A stretch of 64,000 nucleotides of DNA from CAMCXE01 sp046347475 (GTDB lineage: Bacteria; Pseudomonadota; Gammaproteobacteria; Pseudomonadales; Cellvibrionaceae). Positions within the stretch are counted from its first letter, which is position 1, and every line of letters starts with the position of its first letter. The DNA is taken from NCBI GenBank assembly GCA_046347475.1, contig JAXMGD010000001.1, positions 1,116,001 to 1,180,000 of the forward strand, in the 5' to 3' direction. The notes beneath the pieces were generated by a model. That model was not told the origin of the DNA. It searched no databases and saw only the letters and a list, made by a program, of their open reading frames with translations. A program made the position numbers and the translations under genes. This document shows, one piece after another, positions 45,350 through 53,381 of this stretch.

Positions 45350-46074
45350 TTAACATTCATGTCGTGATCGTAACGACCACTTTGTTCACGATCATTATCT
45401 TTGTGATTTTAAGAGGCGAAAGTAACGCCGAAGCTGCGCCTCGTCAAGTCTCAGGGCGATAGTCGCCTGCATTCAGTATCGACAAAACGGCCCCAACGGC
45501 TCATATCCCCATTTATACCCTTTGCACCATCTAACTGATTTAGCTGGTTTATTATCTAAAAACCGCCTTTTGTTAAAATTTCCGTCCCTGCGACCGTTTT
45601 GTCTTTGCAATGCTAGACCTTGGCGTCAAGCGCTCAACGCCAATCTTACGGCTTACTCCTGGGAGCCTGTTTATAACGAATTAATGAATCTTATGGGTTG
45701 GCGAGAGCCGTTGTTGGGTTGGAGCTTGGTTTGCCGTTTTGCTAATAGTGCTTGGAGCGATCTTTCGGGCCGGGAGCCCCTCTCAATGTTGTTAAATTAG
45801 GCGTTTCGTTCGCCCTGAGCTTGTCGAAGGGTGGTTCGACGGGCTCACCACGAACGGCAGTCTTGGTTTCTTTAAATTGGGCGTCAAGTAGATTGAACGT
45901 CAACAGTTTTGGGGCGGGGGATGAATTTATTAGGCCTAAGGTTTGTTCGTTTTATGCTGCCGTATTTCTCCTTTTTTCTCTTCCGTGTTTTCAAACTGGC
46001 ATTTGATGCTCATGGTATTTGCTCAGCATTAACCGCTAAAATAGCCGTTAAATTAACGTACGTTTAGGTTGGTT
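45350..46074. other. Intergenic, no supported gene
   Basis: 725 bases. It contains a copy of the interspersed CGTTCGCCCTGAGC-TTGTCGAAGGG sequence (45808-45870), related to the one at 10998-11030. A frame at 45522-45800 lacks any family similarity. The operator candidate for the ModE-like gene lies at its right end. Confidence 0.5.
46046..46058. promoter_or_regulatory. Perfect palindrome before the ModE-like gene
   Basis: CGTTAAATTAACG is a perfect 13-bp palindrome 17 bases before the start at 46075. It resembles half-sites of ModE operators and could be an autoregulatory site. Confidence 0.4.
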
Positions 46075-46467
46075 ATGGGGCAGGGGATGAGTAAACCGGT
46101 GGCGGGGGCGCAGTTGAAAATCCAAGCGCGTATTGTGTTGGATGACGAAATTGCTTTTGGGCCGGGCAAGGCGGATTTATTAGAGGCGATAGAATCAACC
46201 GGCTCTATTACGGCGGCGGGCAAACAATTGGCTATGAGTTACCGGCGCGCGTGGAGCTTGGTGGATAGTATGAATAGGTGTTTTCAGCAGCCTTTGGTTG
46301 AATCCTCCGCAGGCGGCAGCCAGGGCGGTGGCACTTATTTAACGGCAATGGGGCAACAGGTGTTGCGTGACTACCGGGCATTACAGGCGGAATTATCTGC
46401 GTTAAAAGCAGCGCATTTTATTAAATTTAAGCCGCTGTTGCGCAAAAAGCCGCTGCCGCCGGGTTAG
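46075..46467 (+). CDS. ModE-like winged-helix regulator without sensor domain
   Basis: 130 residues from the ATG at 46075; a second ATG at 46087 is equally possible. It carries only the ModE N-terminal DNA-binding domain: FGPGKADLLEAIESTGSITA, AGKQLAMSYRRAWSLVDSMN and GGTYLTAMGQQVLRDYRAL. The C-terminal TOBE/Mop molybdate-binding domains of E. coli ModE are absent. Single-domain ModE proteins of this size are known. It is convergent with modABC and likely controls it; how it would sense molybdate is unclear. Confidence 0.8.
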   Translation: MGQGMSKPVAGAQLKIQARIVLDDEIAFGPGKADLLEAIESTGSITAAGKQLAMSYRRAWSLVDSMNRCFQQPLVESSAGGSQGGGTYLTAMGQQVLRDYRALQAELSALKAAHFIKFKPLLRKKPLPPG

Positions 46468-46802
46468 GGGGATACGTTCCCACGCGGAGTGAGGGAGCGA
46501 GGGAAAATTCCCCTCCTGTGGAGGGGTGCCCCGCAGGGGCGGGGTGGTGGATCGCTGGTTCGCTTTTTACTCCCAGAGGGCAGTAATTATTGGAAAAATA
46601 TCTCCTCGTCTTCTGGAATAAAACAGGGTTCTCTTTCGCAACCACCCCGGCAGGCAAGCCTGCCACCCCTCCAGGGGAGGGGAATTTTAGGGCGTGCAGG
46701 CGCCCAAAAACCTGGAATTTTAGAGCGTGCAGGCACCAAAAAAATGAGCCTAGTGACATCGTGCTGGTAGGGAGCGATTATTAATTAAAATGCGCGTAAA
46801 AA
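46468..46802. other. Intergenic between modE-like gene and modC, repeats
   Basis: 335 bases between convergent genes, filled with interspersed repeats: CCCCTCCTGTGGAGGGG, CCCCGCAGGGGCGGGG, GGCAGGCAAGCCTGCC and two copies of GGAATTTTAG.GCGTGCAGGC (46680 and 46720). Confidence 0.6.
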
Positions 46803-47444
46803 TTACAGCGTTTTTAGCTCGCCATTTTCAACCTTTAAACAACTCTGGGTGAGAAAATCAATTTCACTCCTGGCGTGGCTTACGTAAATCATAGGTATGG
46901 TGCATTGGCTATAAATGCGGGCAAAAAATGGCAGAATTTGTTGTTTAAGGCGCTCATCCAGGGCGGATAGGGGTTCGTCTAACAGTAATAAATCCGGTGA
47001 ATATAATACCGCCCGCCCAAGGGCAACACGCTGGCGTTCGCCGCCGGATAATGCGTTGGGGCGCCGCTCTAATAAAGGCTGCAGTTCTAATAATTCTACT
47101 ATGGTGTCTAAATTAAACCTTCGTGCATCGGGTGCGCAATTGTTGTAACCGTAGAGTAAATTACTTTTTACCGAATAATGCGGCAGCAGTTGGCCATCTT
47201 GAAATACTAGGCCTATGCGCCGGGTGTGGGGCGGCAACCAAATGGACGGTTTGGCTTGGAATAACACCCGATTATTTAAACTGATGAAGCCTTGCTGCGG
47301 TTTAATTAGCCCCACTATGGCCGATAATAATGTGCTTTTACCGCTGCCGGAGGCGCCGAGAATACCGGTAATGGGTGTGTTAATCGCGCAGTTGGCGCTG
47401 AGGCTATAACTGCCGCGCTGAAATGTAAAATCCAATTTAAGCAC
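46803..47444 (-). CDS. modC: Molybdate ABC ATPase ModC, short form
   Basis: 213 residues from a GTG at 47444, preceded by GGGGAG. Walker A GASGSGKSTLLSA, Q-loop LVFQDGQLLPHYSV, signature LSGGERQRVALGRA and Walker B LLLLDEPLSALD are intact. Normal ModC has about 350 residues with C-terminal TOBE domains; here the protein stops after the ATPase (KVENGELKTL). Its start overlaps the modB stop by 8 bases. It powers molybdate uptake for nitrogenase and other molybdoenzymes. Confidence 0.85.
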   Translation of the reverse strand: MLKLDFTFQRGSYSLSANCAINTPITGILGASGSGKSTLLSAIVGLIKPQQGFISLNNRVLFQAKPSIWLPPHTRRIGLVFQDGQLLPHYSVKSNLLYGYNNCAPDARRFNLDTIVELLELQPLLERRPNALSGGERQRVALGRAVLYSPDLLLLDEPLSALDERLKQQILPFFARIYSQCTIPMIYVSHARSEIDFLTQSCLKVENGELKTL

Positions 47445-48132
47445 GGTGACTCCCCAGCCAGCGTTCAACCCGTTGGGTTAATAAATTGCTTAGCAAGAGT
47501 GAAAAAAATGCTAGGCCTATACAAATTATAATAAGCCGCATGGCGGCGTCATCGCCATTTATTTGATGGGTGGCGGAATAAATCGCTAAAGGCAATGTGC
47601 GGGTTTCTCCGGCTATATTACCTACAAAAGTAATGGTGGCACCAAATTCGCCGAGGGAGCGGCTAAACACCATAATAGAGCCAATTAAAATGCCCGGTGC
47701 CATAAGCGGCAGGGTAACGGTGCGCCACACTTTAAAAGGGCTGGCACCCAATGTGCTTGCGGCTAATTCAATGCGCCGGTCAATCATGCGCACGGATAAT
47801 TTTGCCGCTTGTACCATTAAGGGAAAAGCAATAACAGCGGAGGCTAATACGGCGCCTTTCCAATTAAAGGCAAATTCCAGATTAAAATGCTCTTTAAGCC
47901 AGCGGCCAATAACACCCTGGTTGCCGAAGGTAATTAATAATAAATAACCGGGTACTGTGGGTGGCAATACCATGGGCATAAATAAAGCCGCTTCTAACAG
48001 GGGTTTGGCGAGAAATTCTGTGCGCGCCAAAATCCAGCCAAACACAATGCCGGGAATTAAACACAGCAGGGTTGCGCACAGGCCCACTTGGGCGGATAGG
48101 CCTAATACCTGCCATTCTGCGCTGGTTAGCAT
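47437..48132 (-). CDS. modB: Molybdate ABC permease ModB
   Basis: 231 residues with about five membrane helices. VLPPTVPGYLLLITFG and the EAA-type loop ELAASTLGASPFKVWRTV, then SLGEFGATITFVGN, are characteristic of ModB. It starts 39 bases after modA and overlaps modC. Confidence 0.95.
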   Translation of the reverse strand: MLTSAEWQVLGLSAQVGLCATLLCLIPGIVFGWILARTEFLAKPLLEAALFMPMVLPPTVPGYLLLITFGNQGVIGRWLKEHFNLEFAFNWKGAVLASAVIAFPLMVQAAKLSVRMIDRRIELAASTLGASPFKVWRTVTLPLMAPGILIGSIMVFSRSLGEFGATITFVGNIAGETRTLPLAIYSATHQINGDDAAMRLIIICIGLAFFSLLLSNLLTQRVERWLGSHRA

Positions 48133-48171
48133 ATTGGGCCGGGGCCTAATAAAACGCTTATTACCAGCGGT

Positions 48172-48987
48172 TTAAAATTCAGTGCGAAATCCATAGCGTT
48201 TAAAAACTTCAGCGGCTGCGGGGGATTGTAGAAACTGCCAGAATTTGTGTGCCTCATCGGAGGCCTTAGCCGTTAATGCGCCGGGGTAAATAATCGGTAA
48301 ATGGCTGGCGGCGGGGAAGCTGGCCACCAGGGTTACTTTTTGGCTGGCTTTGGCATCGGTGTTATACACAATGCCCAGCGGGCACTCGCCGCGCTCTACA
48401 AAAACCAGTGCGGTGCGTACATCCTCAGTGCCTACTATGCGGGCCTCTATTGCCTGCCACCAATTAAAATAATCCAGCGCCTGTTTGGCGTATTTGCCTA
48501 CGGGCACACTGGCAGGGTCGCCGGTGCAGATTTTACCGCTAAAACTCTTTGCAAAATCAAAGCCTTTTTGCATGTCTATTTTAGGGCTTGTGCCTAAGGG
48601 CGCTATGAGCACCAGCTCGTTGGCTAAAAGGTTTTTGCGGCTATTGCTGATTAATAGGTTGCGTTTTGCCAAATAATCCGCCCAGTCTTGATCGGCGGAA
48701 ATAAATAAGTCGCTGTTAGCGCCGTTTTCAATTTGTTTGGCGAGGGTGGCGGAGCTGGCGAAGGAATTTTTAATGGTAGTGGCCGGTGTTACTTTTTGAT
48801 AATACTGGCCGAGTTCAGTGAGTACATCGGTAAGGCTTGCGGCGGCAAACACTTTTACTTCGCCTGCCTGTGCCCCCAATGGCAGCAGCAGGCACAGGAG
48901 CGCGATTAAAATTGATGCATTGGGTTTGCGCAGGCCAAGGCTTTTGTTGCATGTACTTCCTGGCTGAAAGTAAAGAATACACAGCAT
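48172..48987 (-). CDS. modA: Molybdate-binding protein ModA, start uncertain
   Basis: The mature protein is a clear ModA: VKVFAAASLTDVLTELGQYY, NSFASSATLAKQIENGANSD, VFVERGECPLGIVYNTDAKA and PAAAEVFKRYGFRTEF. The signal peptide is SILIALLCLLLPLGAQA. The first in-frame ATG upstream is at 48987, within repeat element R2, and no ATG, GTG or TTG lies between it and the signal peptide. Either translation begins at 48987 with codons supplied by R2, at a CTG, or the native start was lost with a small frameshift: ATGCAACAAAAGCC at 48952 is in the wrong frame. Confidence 0.85.
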   Translation of the reverse strand: MLCILYFQPGSTCNKSLGLRKPNASILIALLCLLLPLGAQAGEVKVFAAASLTDVLTELGQYYQKVTPATTIKNSFASSATLAKQIENGANSDLFISADQDWADYLAKRNLLISNSRKNLLANELVLIAPLGTSPKIDMQKGFDFAKSFSGKICTGDPASVPVGKYAKQALDYFNWWQAIEARIVGTEDVRTALVFVERGECPLGIVYNTDAKASQKVTLVASFPAASHLPIIYPGALTAKASDEAHKFWQFLQSPAAAEVFKRYGFRTEF

Positions 48988-49084
48988 TGCAGACACGCCG
49001 TGAATACATCCCTGTAGGCTCGTCAAAAAGAACCCTCTTTTTGACGGTCTGAAATACTGCTTATTCTTTACTTCCGTACCGCTA
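48963..49084 (-). repeat. Covarying palindromic element R2, copy A
   Basis: On the leftward strand: GGAAGTAAAGAATAAGCAGT at one end, then a GTCAAAAAGA/TCTTTTTGAC hairpin, GATGTATTCACGGCGTGTCT, and GTGTATTCTTTACTTTC closing the outer stem. Copy B at 53249-53362 matches along its full length. Confidence 0.85.
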
Positions 49085-49513
49085 GTATGCAGAGATGGGC
49101 TGTGTGCGTGCATAAGGCTACTCCAAGCGATGTAAACCTATGGGTTGATCCGTTATGCATGATTGTATATCGCGGCGGGGGTGTCAATAATTAATCGGCG
49201 ATTTAAGAAATTTTATTGGCGCGGGTGCTTGGGGTTGTGGTCTGGTTAAGTAAAAAGAGCGTTTGATTTTGGTGTGTTGTCGATAATTGCTGTTTATTTA
49301 AAGGCGGTGGCGGGGGTGAGAAGCTGGCTGCTTTGGGGCTTCTCTATTAATGGATGGGGATATTTTGTGGGGGCGATGAATTGGCTTATTTGGGGGCGCG
49401 GTTTTTTTAGTTGTATTGTTTTGATAAGGGTAAGACATTTATTTCTGATTGGTTAGGCGAACCACTCTTCCACAGGCTCAGGGCGAGCGGAGTTTTTAAT
49501 TTTTATTTTAGCC
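48988..49513. other. Intergenic upstream of modA
   Basis: It contains most of R2 copy A, a ModE-box candidate at 49151-49172, and about 340 bases with no recognised feature. A frame at 49274-49456 is hydrophobic but has no support. Confidence 0.5.
49151..49172. promoter_or_regulatory. ModE-box candidate upstream of modA
   Basis: CGTTATGC, six bases, GTATATCG: the halves are complementary at 6 of 8 positions, resembling CGTTATAT-type ModE operators. It lies about 160 bases upstream of modA. R2 lies between it and the gene. Confidence 0.4.
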
Positions 49514-49795
49514 CTAGGCGCCGGGGGCCAGGTTGAGTTCTCGTACTTCATCGCCTTCGGTTATTGTGGCAAATATGAGCAGGCCATCTGGGTTGTATTG
49601 GTATTCATGCTGTACATCTACCTCGTTATAGACAATTTTCTGGCAGAGGAGCATTTTGCCCTGCGCATCGTAGGTGGCTTTAAAATAGGTGTTGCGGTTG
49701 TGCATTTGTTCGGGGCTGATTTCATTAACCAGGTTTAAGGGTAATTTCATGCCGCTGTAGCTAATAAAATAGCGTGTGTCAGGTGTGTTATTCAT
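49514..49795 (-). CDS. Hypothetical 93-residue protein downstream of the nifF set
   Basis: 93 residues, beta-rich: RYFISYSGMKLPLNLVNEIS, NTYFKATYDAQGKMLLCQK, QHEYQYNPDGLLIFATITEG. The sequence resembles a small sheet-forming protein with YD-type strands. It lies 103 bases after the DUF2750 gene and may belong to the same transcript. I do not recognise it with confidence. Confidence 0.6.
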   Translation of the reverse strand: MNNTPDTRYFISYSGMKLPLNLVNEISPEQMHNRNTYFKATYDAQGKMLLCQKIVYNEVDVQHEYQYNPDGLLIFATITEGDEVRELNLAPGA

Positions 49796-49898
49796 GTTGG
49801 TTATTTAAATAATGGTGTATTGATTGGCTGGCTGCGGGCCAGTGCCCATTTTTCGCCACTGGCTAACAGTTGGCGGGCTATAATTTTGCTGAAACAAT

Positions 49899-50306
49899 TC
49901 AGGAATCAAGCCTATATTCGCCTGCGTCGATCATGCCTTGTATTATGGCCTGTAGGCGTTTGGGGCTAATTAGGCTGCCGGGAGTTTCCCCGCGCGGCAT
50001 TACATCGAGCAGAATATTTTGTGTGTGTAATTGCTCAATAATTTGCTCCATAAAATATTCTAACGAGCAGGCGGCCGGTGCGCCGTCGTGCCAATAATCC
50101 AGTGCGGCTTCAGTTGCGAAAATTTTATAGGGCCAGAGTGGAAAATACTTGGCGCCATTAATGTCGCGGGTGAAAAAGCGGTTGGCACTACTTAGGTACC
50201 AGACTTCTTCCGCCTCAAATACGCGGGTCATAAAATATTCCAGGCGCTCGGTATCACTCATGGAATTAAGGGCGGCTAATTCGCACACTAATGGGCTGTG
50301 GGGCAT
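49899..50306 (-). CDS. DUF2750 family protein
   Basis: 135 residues. The pattern LEYFMTRVFEAEEVWYLSSA, KYFPLWPYKIFATEAALDYW and LEYFMEQIIEQLHTQNILLD fits DUF2750, a family of unknown function. It starts 16 bases after nifF and should be co-transcribed with it. Confidence 0.75.
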   Translation of the reverse strand: MPHSPLVCELAALNSMSDTERLEYFMTRVFEAEEVWYLSSANRFFTRDINGAKYFPLWPYKIFATEAALDYWHDGAPAACSLEYFMEQIIEQLHTQNILLDVMPRGETPGSLISPKRLQAIIQGMIDAGEYRLDS

Positions 50307-50322
50307 GGTTTACTCCAATTGC

Positions 50323-50877
50323 CTAAGCTGTGACGGGTTGGGGCAGGTTAAATGCCGGTATTATTTGGCTGACCCACTCATCAATGCGCTGGTCGGTGTA
50401 CATGCCTTGGGTGCGCTGGTCAATGACTAGGCCTACAAAACGCCCGTCGATTATTGAGGCGGAGTGCTCAAAGGTATACCCCTCTGTGCTCCAGCTGCCA
50501 ATTATATCGGCGCCAAAACCTTTAAAAATTTCGTAAATACGCATGAGTGAACTGGCGAAGCGATCGGCGTAGCGCTCTTGGGCGCCAAGGCCAAACAGGG
50601 CGATTTTTTTACCGGCAAAATTCGGTTTGCCTGCCGTTGTTAAAAATTCTTCCCAGTTGGTTTCGATGCAACCTGCGCTGCGGCCGGGAATATCGCCAAC
50701 TCCATAGCTGGGTGTGCCGAGAATTAAATAATCGTACTTGAGCAGTTCATCCACCGTTATGCGGTTGACATTAAGGGGTTTATCCGCCAGCTCATCGCCG
50801 AGTTTTTTATGAATTTTTTTGGCAATGAGCCGTGTGGTGCCGGTTTCGGTGCCGAAGAAAATACCAATTTTGCTCAT
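50323..50877 (-). CDS. nifF: Flavodoxin NifF
   Basis: 184 residues, a long-chain flavodoxin. GIFFGTETGTTRLIAKKIH is the FMN phosphate loop, and LGTPSYGVGDIPG and FGLGAQERYADRFASSL follow. The loop insertion EGYTFEHSASIIDGRFVG is typical of the NifF/FldA long-chain group. It donates electrons to the Fe protein. It lies 11 bases after the 129-residue gene and before DUF2750. Confidence 0.9.
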   Translation of the reverse strand: MSKIGIFFGTETGTTRLIAKKIHKKLGDELADKPLNVNRITVDELLKYDYLILGTPSYGVGDIPGRSAGCIETNWEEFLTTAGKPNFAGKKIALFGLGAQERYADRFASSLMRIYEIFKGFGADIIGSWSTEGYTFEHSASIIDGRFVGLVIDQRTQGMYTDQRIDEWVSQIIPAFNLPQPVTA

Positions 50878-50888
50878 GTCGATGCCCT

Positions 50889-51278
50889 TTATAAAACGGC
50901 TAGGTGGTGGATTTGGGCTATATCAAAATGCACGGCGAGCATTTCCACCAAGGATTTAAGGCTGATATTTTCGTGGGCTTCAAATAACCCGCCTGTGGTA
51001 ACTAGGTCCGGGTATTCCAGGTGAATACCGTAGCGATTGGGCTTTTGGCCGAAGGTGAAAATAAACGCACGAAAATCGGCGTTTTGCGTGTGGCATAAAA
51101 AAACACCGCAGGCGTGTAGGTCGTCGTCTTCTTCAATAATAAATCTATCCGCGCCTAAATGGCCCTGCAGGCGAAGCAGCATACTTTTAATGTTGGGGTC
51201 TTTTTTTAACGCCCATACATTAACCGCAGGCGTTACATTGGGTTTGGGGGTTACCCTCTGTTGATTGCTCGCGTTCAT
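50889..51278 (-). CDS. Unknown protein upstream of nifF
   Basis: 129 residues, no signal peptide. After a polar N-terminus it has NIKSMLLRLQGHLGADRFII, acidic EEDDDLHACGVFLCHTQ, and FGQKPNRYGIHLEYPDL. It is the first gene of the nifF transcript. The 11-base gap suggests coupled expression. I do not recognise the family. An accessory role around NifF or nitrogenase is inference from position. Confidence 0.65.
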   Translation of the reverse strand: MNASNQQRVTPKPNVTPAVNVWALKKDPNIKSMLLRLQGHLGADRFIIEEDDDLHACGVFLCHTQNADFRAFIFTFGQKPNRYGIHLEYPDLVTTGGLFEAHENISLKSLVEMLAVHFDIAQIHHLAVL

Positions 51279-51332
51279 AGCTACCCTCCCGTTGCGACGT
51301 GTCTAAATTAAGGAACTGCCGGGTCAATATTT

Positions 51333-51503
51333 ATTAACCCGGCGACATTTAGTGCCGGGTTAATAACTGCGGCAGGGATGCCTTACCTGCGGCATAAGCG
51401 GCCGCGAGCCCCGCTAAAACAAGCAGATCCGCGTATCTGCGCCAGTTTTAGCGGGGCGAAGACAAAATAGATCAGGACGATCTATTTTGTCGCCGGGTTA
51501 ATA
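51333..51503 (+). repeat. Dispersed palindromic repeat R1, copy 5
   Basis: A nearly complete copy: TTAACCCGGCGACATTTAGT with GCCGGGTTAAT as the left hairpin, then GCCCCGCTAAAAC/GTTTTAGCGGGGC around GCAGAT..ATCTGC, AAAATAGATC/GATCTATTTT and the terminal GTCGCCGGGTTAAT. Its right end supplies the last codons (NPATK and stop) of the antiporter gene. Confidence 0.9.
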
Positions 51504-52810
51504 ATAGGCGCTGAGTGCGTTTGGGCGCTGCTAGTTAATTCAATCTGTGTCTGTTCTGTGTGGGGCAGTGGTTGTTTGTTGGGCTCTTCTAATAGCAGCC
51601 CTAATTTACCTGCCAGCAGGGCTGTGGTGGGGGCTTGAATTAAAATGGTGCCTAAAATAAAAATAAACGTAATGGCACCGGCCACGTCAATACCCGGCAC
51701 TTGCATACCACTTAACATGCCCACCAGCGCAGCGGGTATCACACCGGTTTCGCGGGTCCAACTCATAAATACTAATTCATGCCAGCTCCATTTGGCGCGT
51801 CGGTCCGGGGCGGCGCAGAGCAATACGGTGAGGGGGCGGGCCACGCACATAAATATCACTAATAGGGCAACGCCCACCCAGAGGTATTGGCCTAAGAGTG
51901 TGAAATCCACTTGGGAGCCGAGCAGAATAAAAATAAACATACGCATCAGCAGCGCTGTATTGCCCATGTAGTCTTCTAAATATTCGTGCTCGTGGTGATC
52001 CAGTGGCAGGCGAAAAAATTCTTTATTGCCCACTATAACGCCACAGGTGAATACGGCCATAAAACCGGATGCGTGCAGTTGATCGGCCACTAAAAAGGTA
52101 ATAATAACGGCGAGCACAATTAAAAAAGGCAAGTGGCTGCGGAATATACCCAGCGCCGCGTGGGCCATTAATATGGCTGTGACGTAACCTAGGGATGCGC
52201 CAATTAAAATGCCGCCACCGGCCTCCCAGAATAATTCTTTGATAATGTGTAGCGGTTGCAGTGCCTCACTGCCGCCGACGACAAAACCCACTACCGTAAA
52301 GGTAAGGATTGCGCCCATGGCATCATTGAGTGCCGATTCGCTCATTACGGTTTGCGCTACGCGGTCTTTGATGGGGACTTGTTTAAATATGGGTACTAGG
52401 GTGGCGGGGTCTGTGGAGGCGGTAATGGCGCCGATTAACAGTGCAACGCCAAGCGGTAAACCAAAGGCTAATGCAAAACCGCTGGTAACGGCGCAGGTGA
52501 TTAAAACACCTAGGGTTGCAATGATGAGGAGCGTAACCCAAATTTCTTTTAAAACAGCAAATTTGAGTGTGGCGCCGCCTTCGAATAATAAATAACAGGC
52601 GCCTAGGGTGAGGATTAATTGGTTGAGGGTTGAATCAGCGGGGATGTTAAGAAGGTTAAATGCCGCAGGCCCTATGGCTATACCGAGAATTAGAAAAAAT
52701 ACAATATCGGGGACTTTAATTTTTTTAGCTATAACGCTGCCACTGATGCCCGTTAGAATCACGATGCTTAAATAAAATAAATCAAGTTTTGCGGTGGCGA
52801 TACTCGACAT
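51482..52810 (-). CDS. CPA1-type cation/proton antiporter
   Basis: 442 residues with about 12 membrane helices. PDIVFFLILGIAIGPAAFNL, CYLLFEGGATLKF, GAITASTDPATLVPIFKQV and SESALNDAMGAIL carry the conserved DPA and ND residues of NhaP/CPA1 exchangers. It exports Na+ or K+ in exchange for H+. The C-terminal 40 residues are hydrophilic; the last five, NPATK, and the stop come from repeat R1. It might support the ion gradient used by Rnf, but that is inference. Confidence 0.9.
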   Translation of the reverse strand: MSSIATAKLDLFYLSIVILTGISGSVIAKKIKVPDIVFFLILGIAIGPAAFNLLNIPADSTLNQLILTLGACYLLFEGGATLKFAVLKEIWVTLLIIATLGVLITCAVTSGFALAFGLPLGVALLIGAITASTDPATLVPIFKQVPIKDRVAQTVMSESALNDAMGAILTFTVVGFVVGGSEALQPLHIIKELFWEAGGGILIGASLGYVTAILMAHAALGIFRSHLPFLIVLAVIITFLVADQLHASGFMAVFTCGVIVGNKEFFRLPLDHHEHEYLEDYMGNTALLMRMFIFILLGSQVDFTLLGQYLWVGVALLVIFMCVARPLTVLLCAAPDRRAKWSWHELVFMSWTRETGVIPAALVGMLSGMQVPGIDVAGAITFIFILGTILIQAPTTALLAGKLGLLLEEPNKQPLPHTEQTQIELTSSAQTHSAPIINPATK

Positions 52811-53070
52811 GCCGGTGTCCTATTGCGCGCGGTTCTGCTGTCTTGGAAATCTTTTGCACTAGGGTATCTGCAAAATAGTGGCCAGTGGCGAGAACCTTGG
52901 GTGAGTGGATGAATAATGATTATGGCTGGCTTAGTGCTGGCTTAGTGCTGGCTATTTTACATTACCTGGCCTTGTTGTGGGTCACACTGGCCTGTTGTTT
53001 TGGGTCATGAAATTGTGGGAATTATGACTTGGGCTGTGGGGTTTGTTACAGAGAAAACCGGCGACATACT

Positions 53071-53242
53071 ATTAACCCGGCGACAAAATGGATCGTCCTG
53101 ATCTATTTTGTCTTCGCCCCGCTAAAACTGGCGCAGATACGCGGATCTGCTTGTTTTAGCGGGGCTCGCGGCGGCTTAAGCCGCAGGTAAGGCATTCATG
53201 CCGCAGTTATTAACCCGGCACTAAATGTCGCCGGGTTAATAG
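53071..53242 (-). repeat. Dispersed palindromic repeat R1, copy 6
   Basis: Inverted relative to copy 5 and matching it over almost the full length: ATTAACCCGGCGACAAAATG, TTCGCCCCGCTAAAACTGGC, GCTTGTTTTAGCGGGGCTCG and ACTAAATGTCGCCGGGTTAA. Confidence 0.9.
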
Positions 53243-53248
53243 CTGTAC

Positions 53249-53362
53249 GGAAGCAATGAATACACATCATTGCAGACCGTCAAAAAGAGGGATCTTTTTG
53301 ACGAGCCTATAGGGATGTATTCACGGCGTGCCTGAAATGATGTGTTTTCATTGCTGGTGCCT
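53249..53362 (+). repeat. Covarying palindromic element R2, copy B
   Basis: GGAAGCAATGAATACACATC, CAGACCGTCAAAAAGAGGGA, GATGTATTCACGGCGTGCCT and ATGATGTGTTTTCATTGC. The outer arms GCAATGAATACACATCATT and AATGATGTGTTTTCATTGC pair at all but one position. The core is nearly identical to copy A. Confidence 0.85.
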
Positions 53363-53381
53363 AGGTAGTAAGGGTGCCAGG

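Larger units (their letters stand above)
52811..53381. other. Intergenic with R1 and R2 copies
   Basis: No gene. It contains a short tandem GGCTTAGTGCT (about 52928-52950), R1 copy 6 at 53071-53242 and R2 copy B at 53249-53362, almost touching. Confidence 0.75.

Noticed and set aside
45522..45800. 92-residue frame between the HEPN-like gene and the ModE-like gene
   Set aside because: Unusual composition with no hydrophobic core or motif; its end runs into an interspersed repeat.
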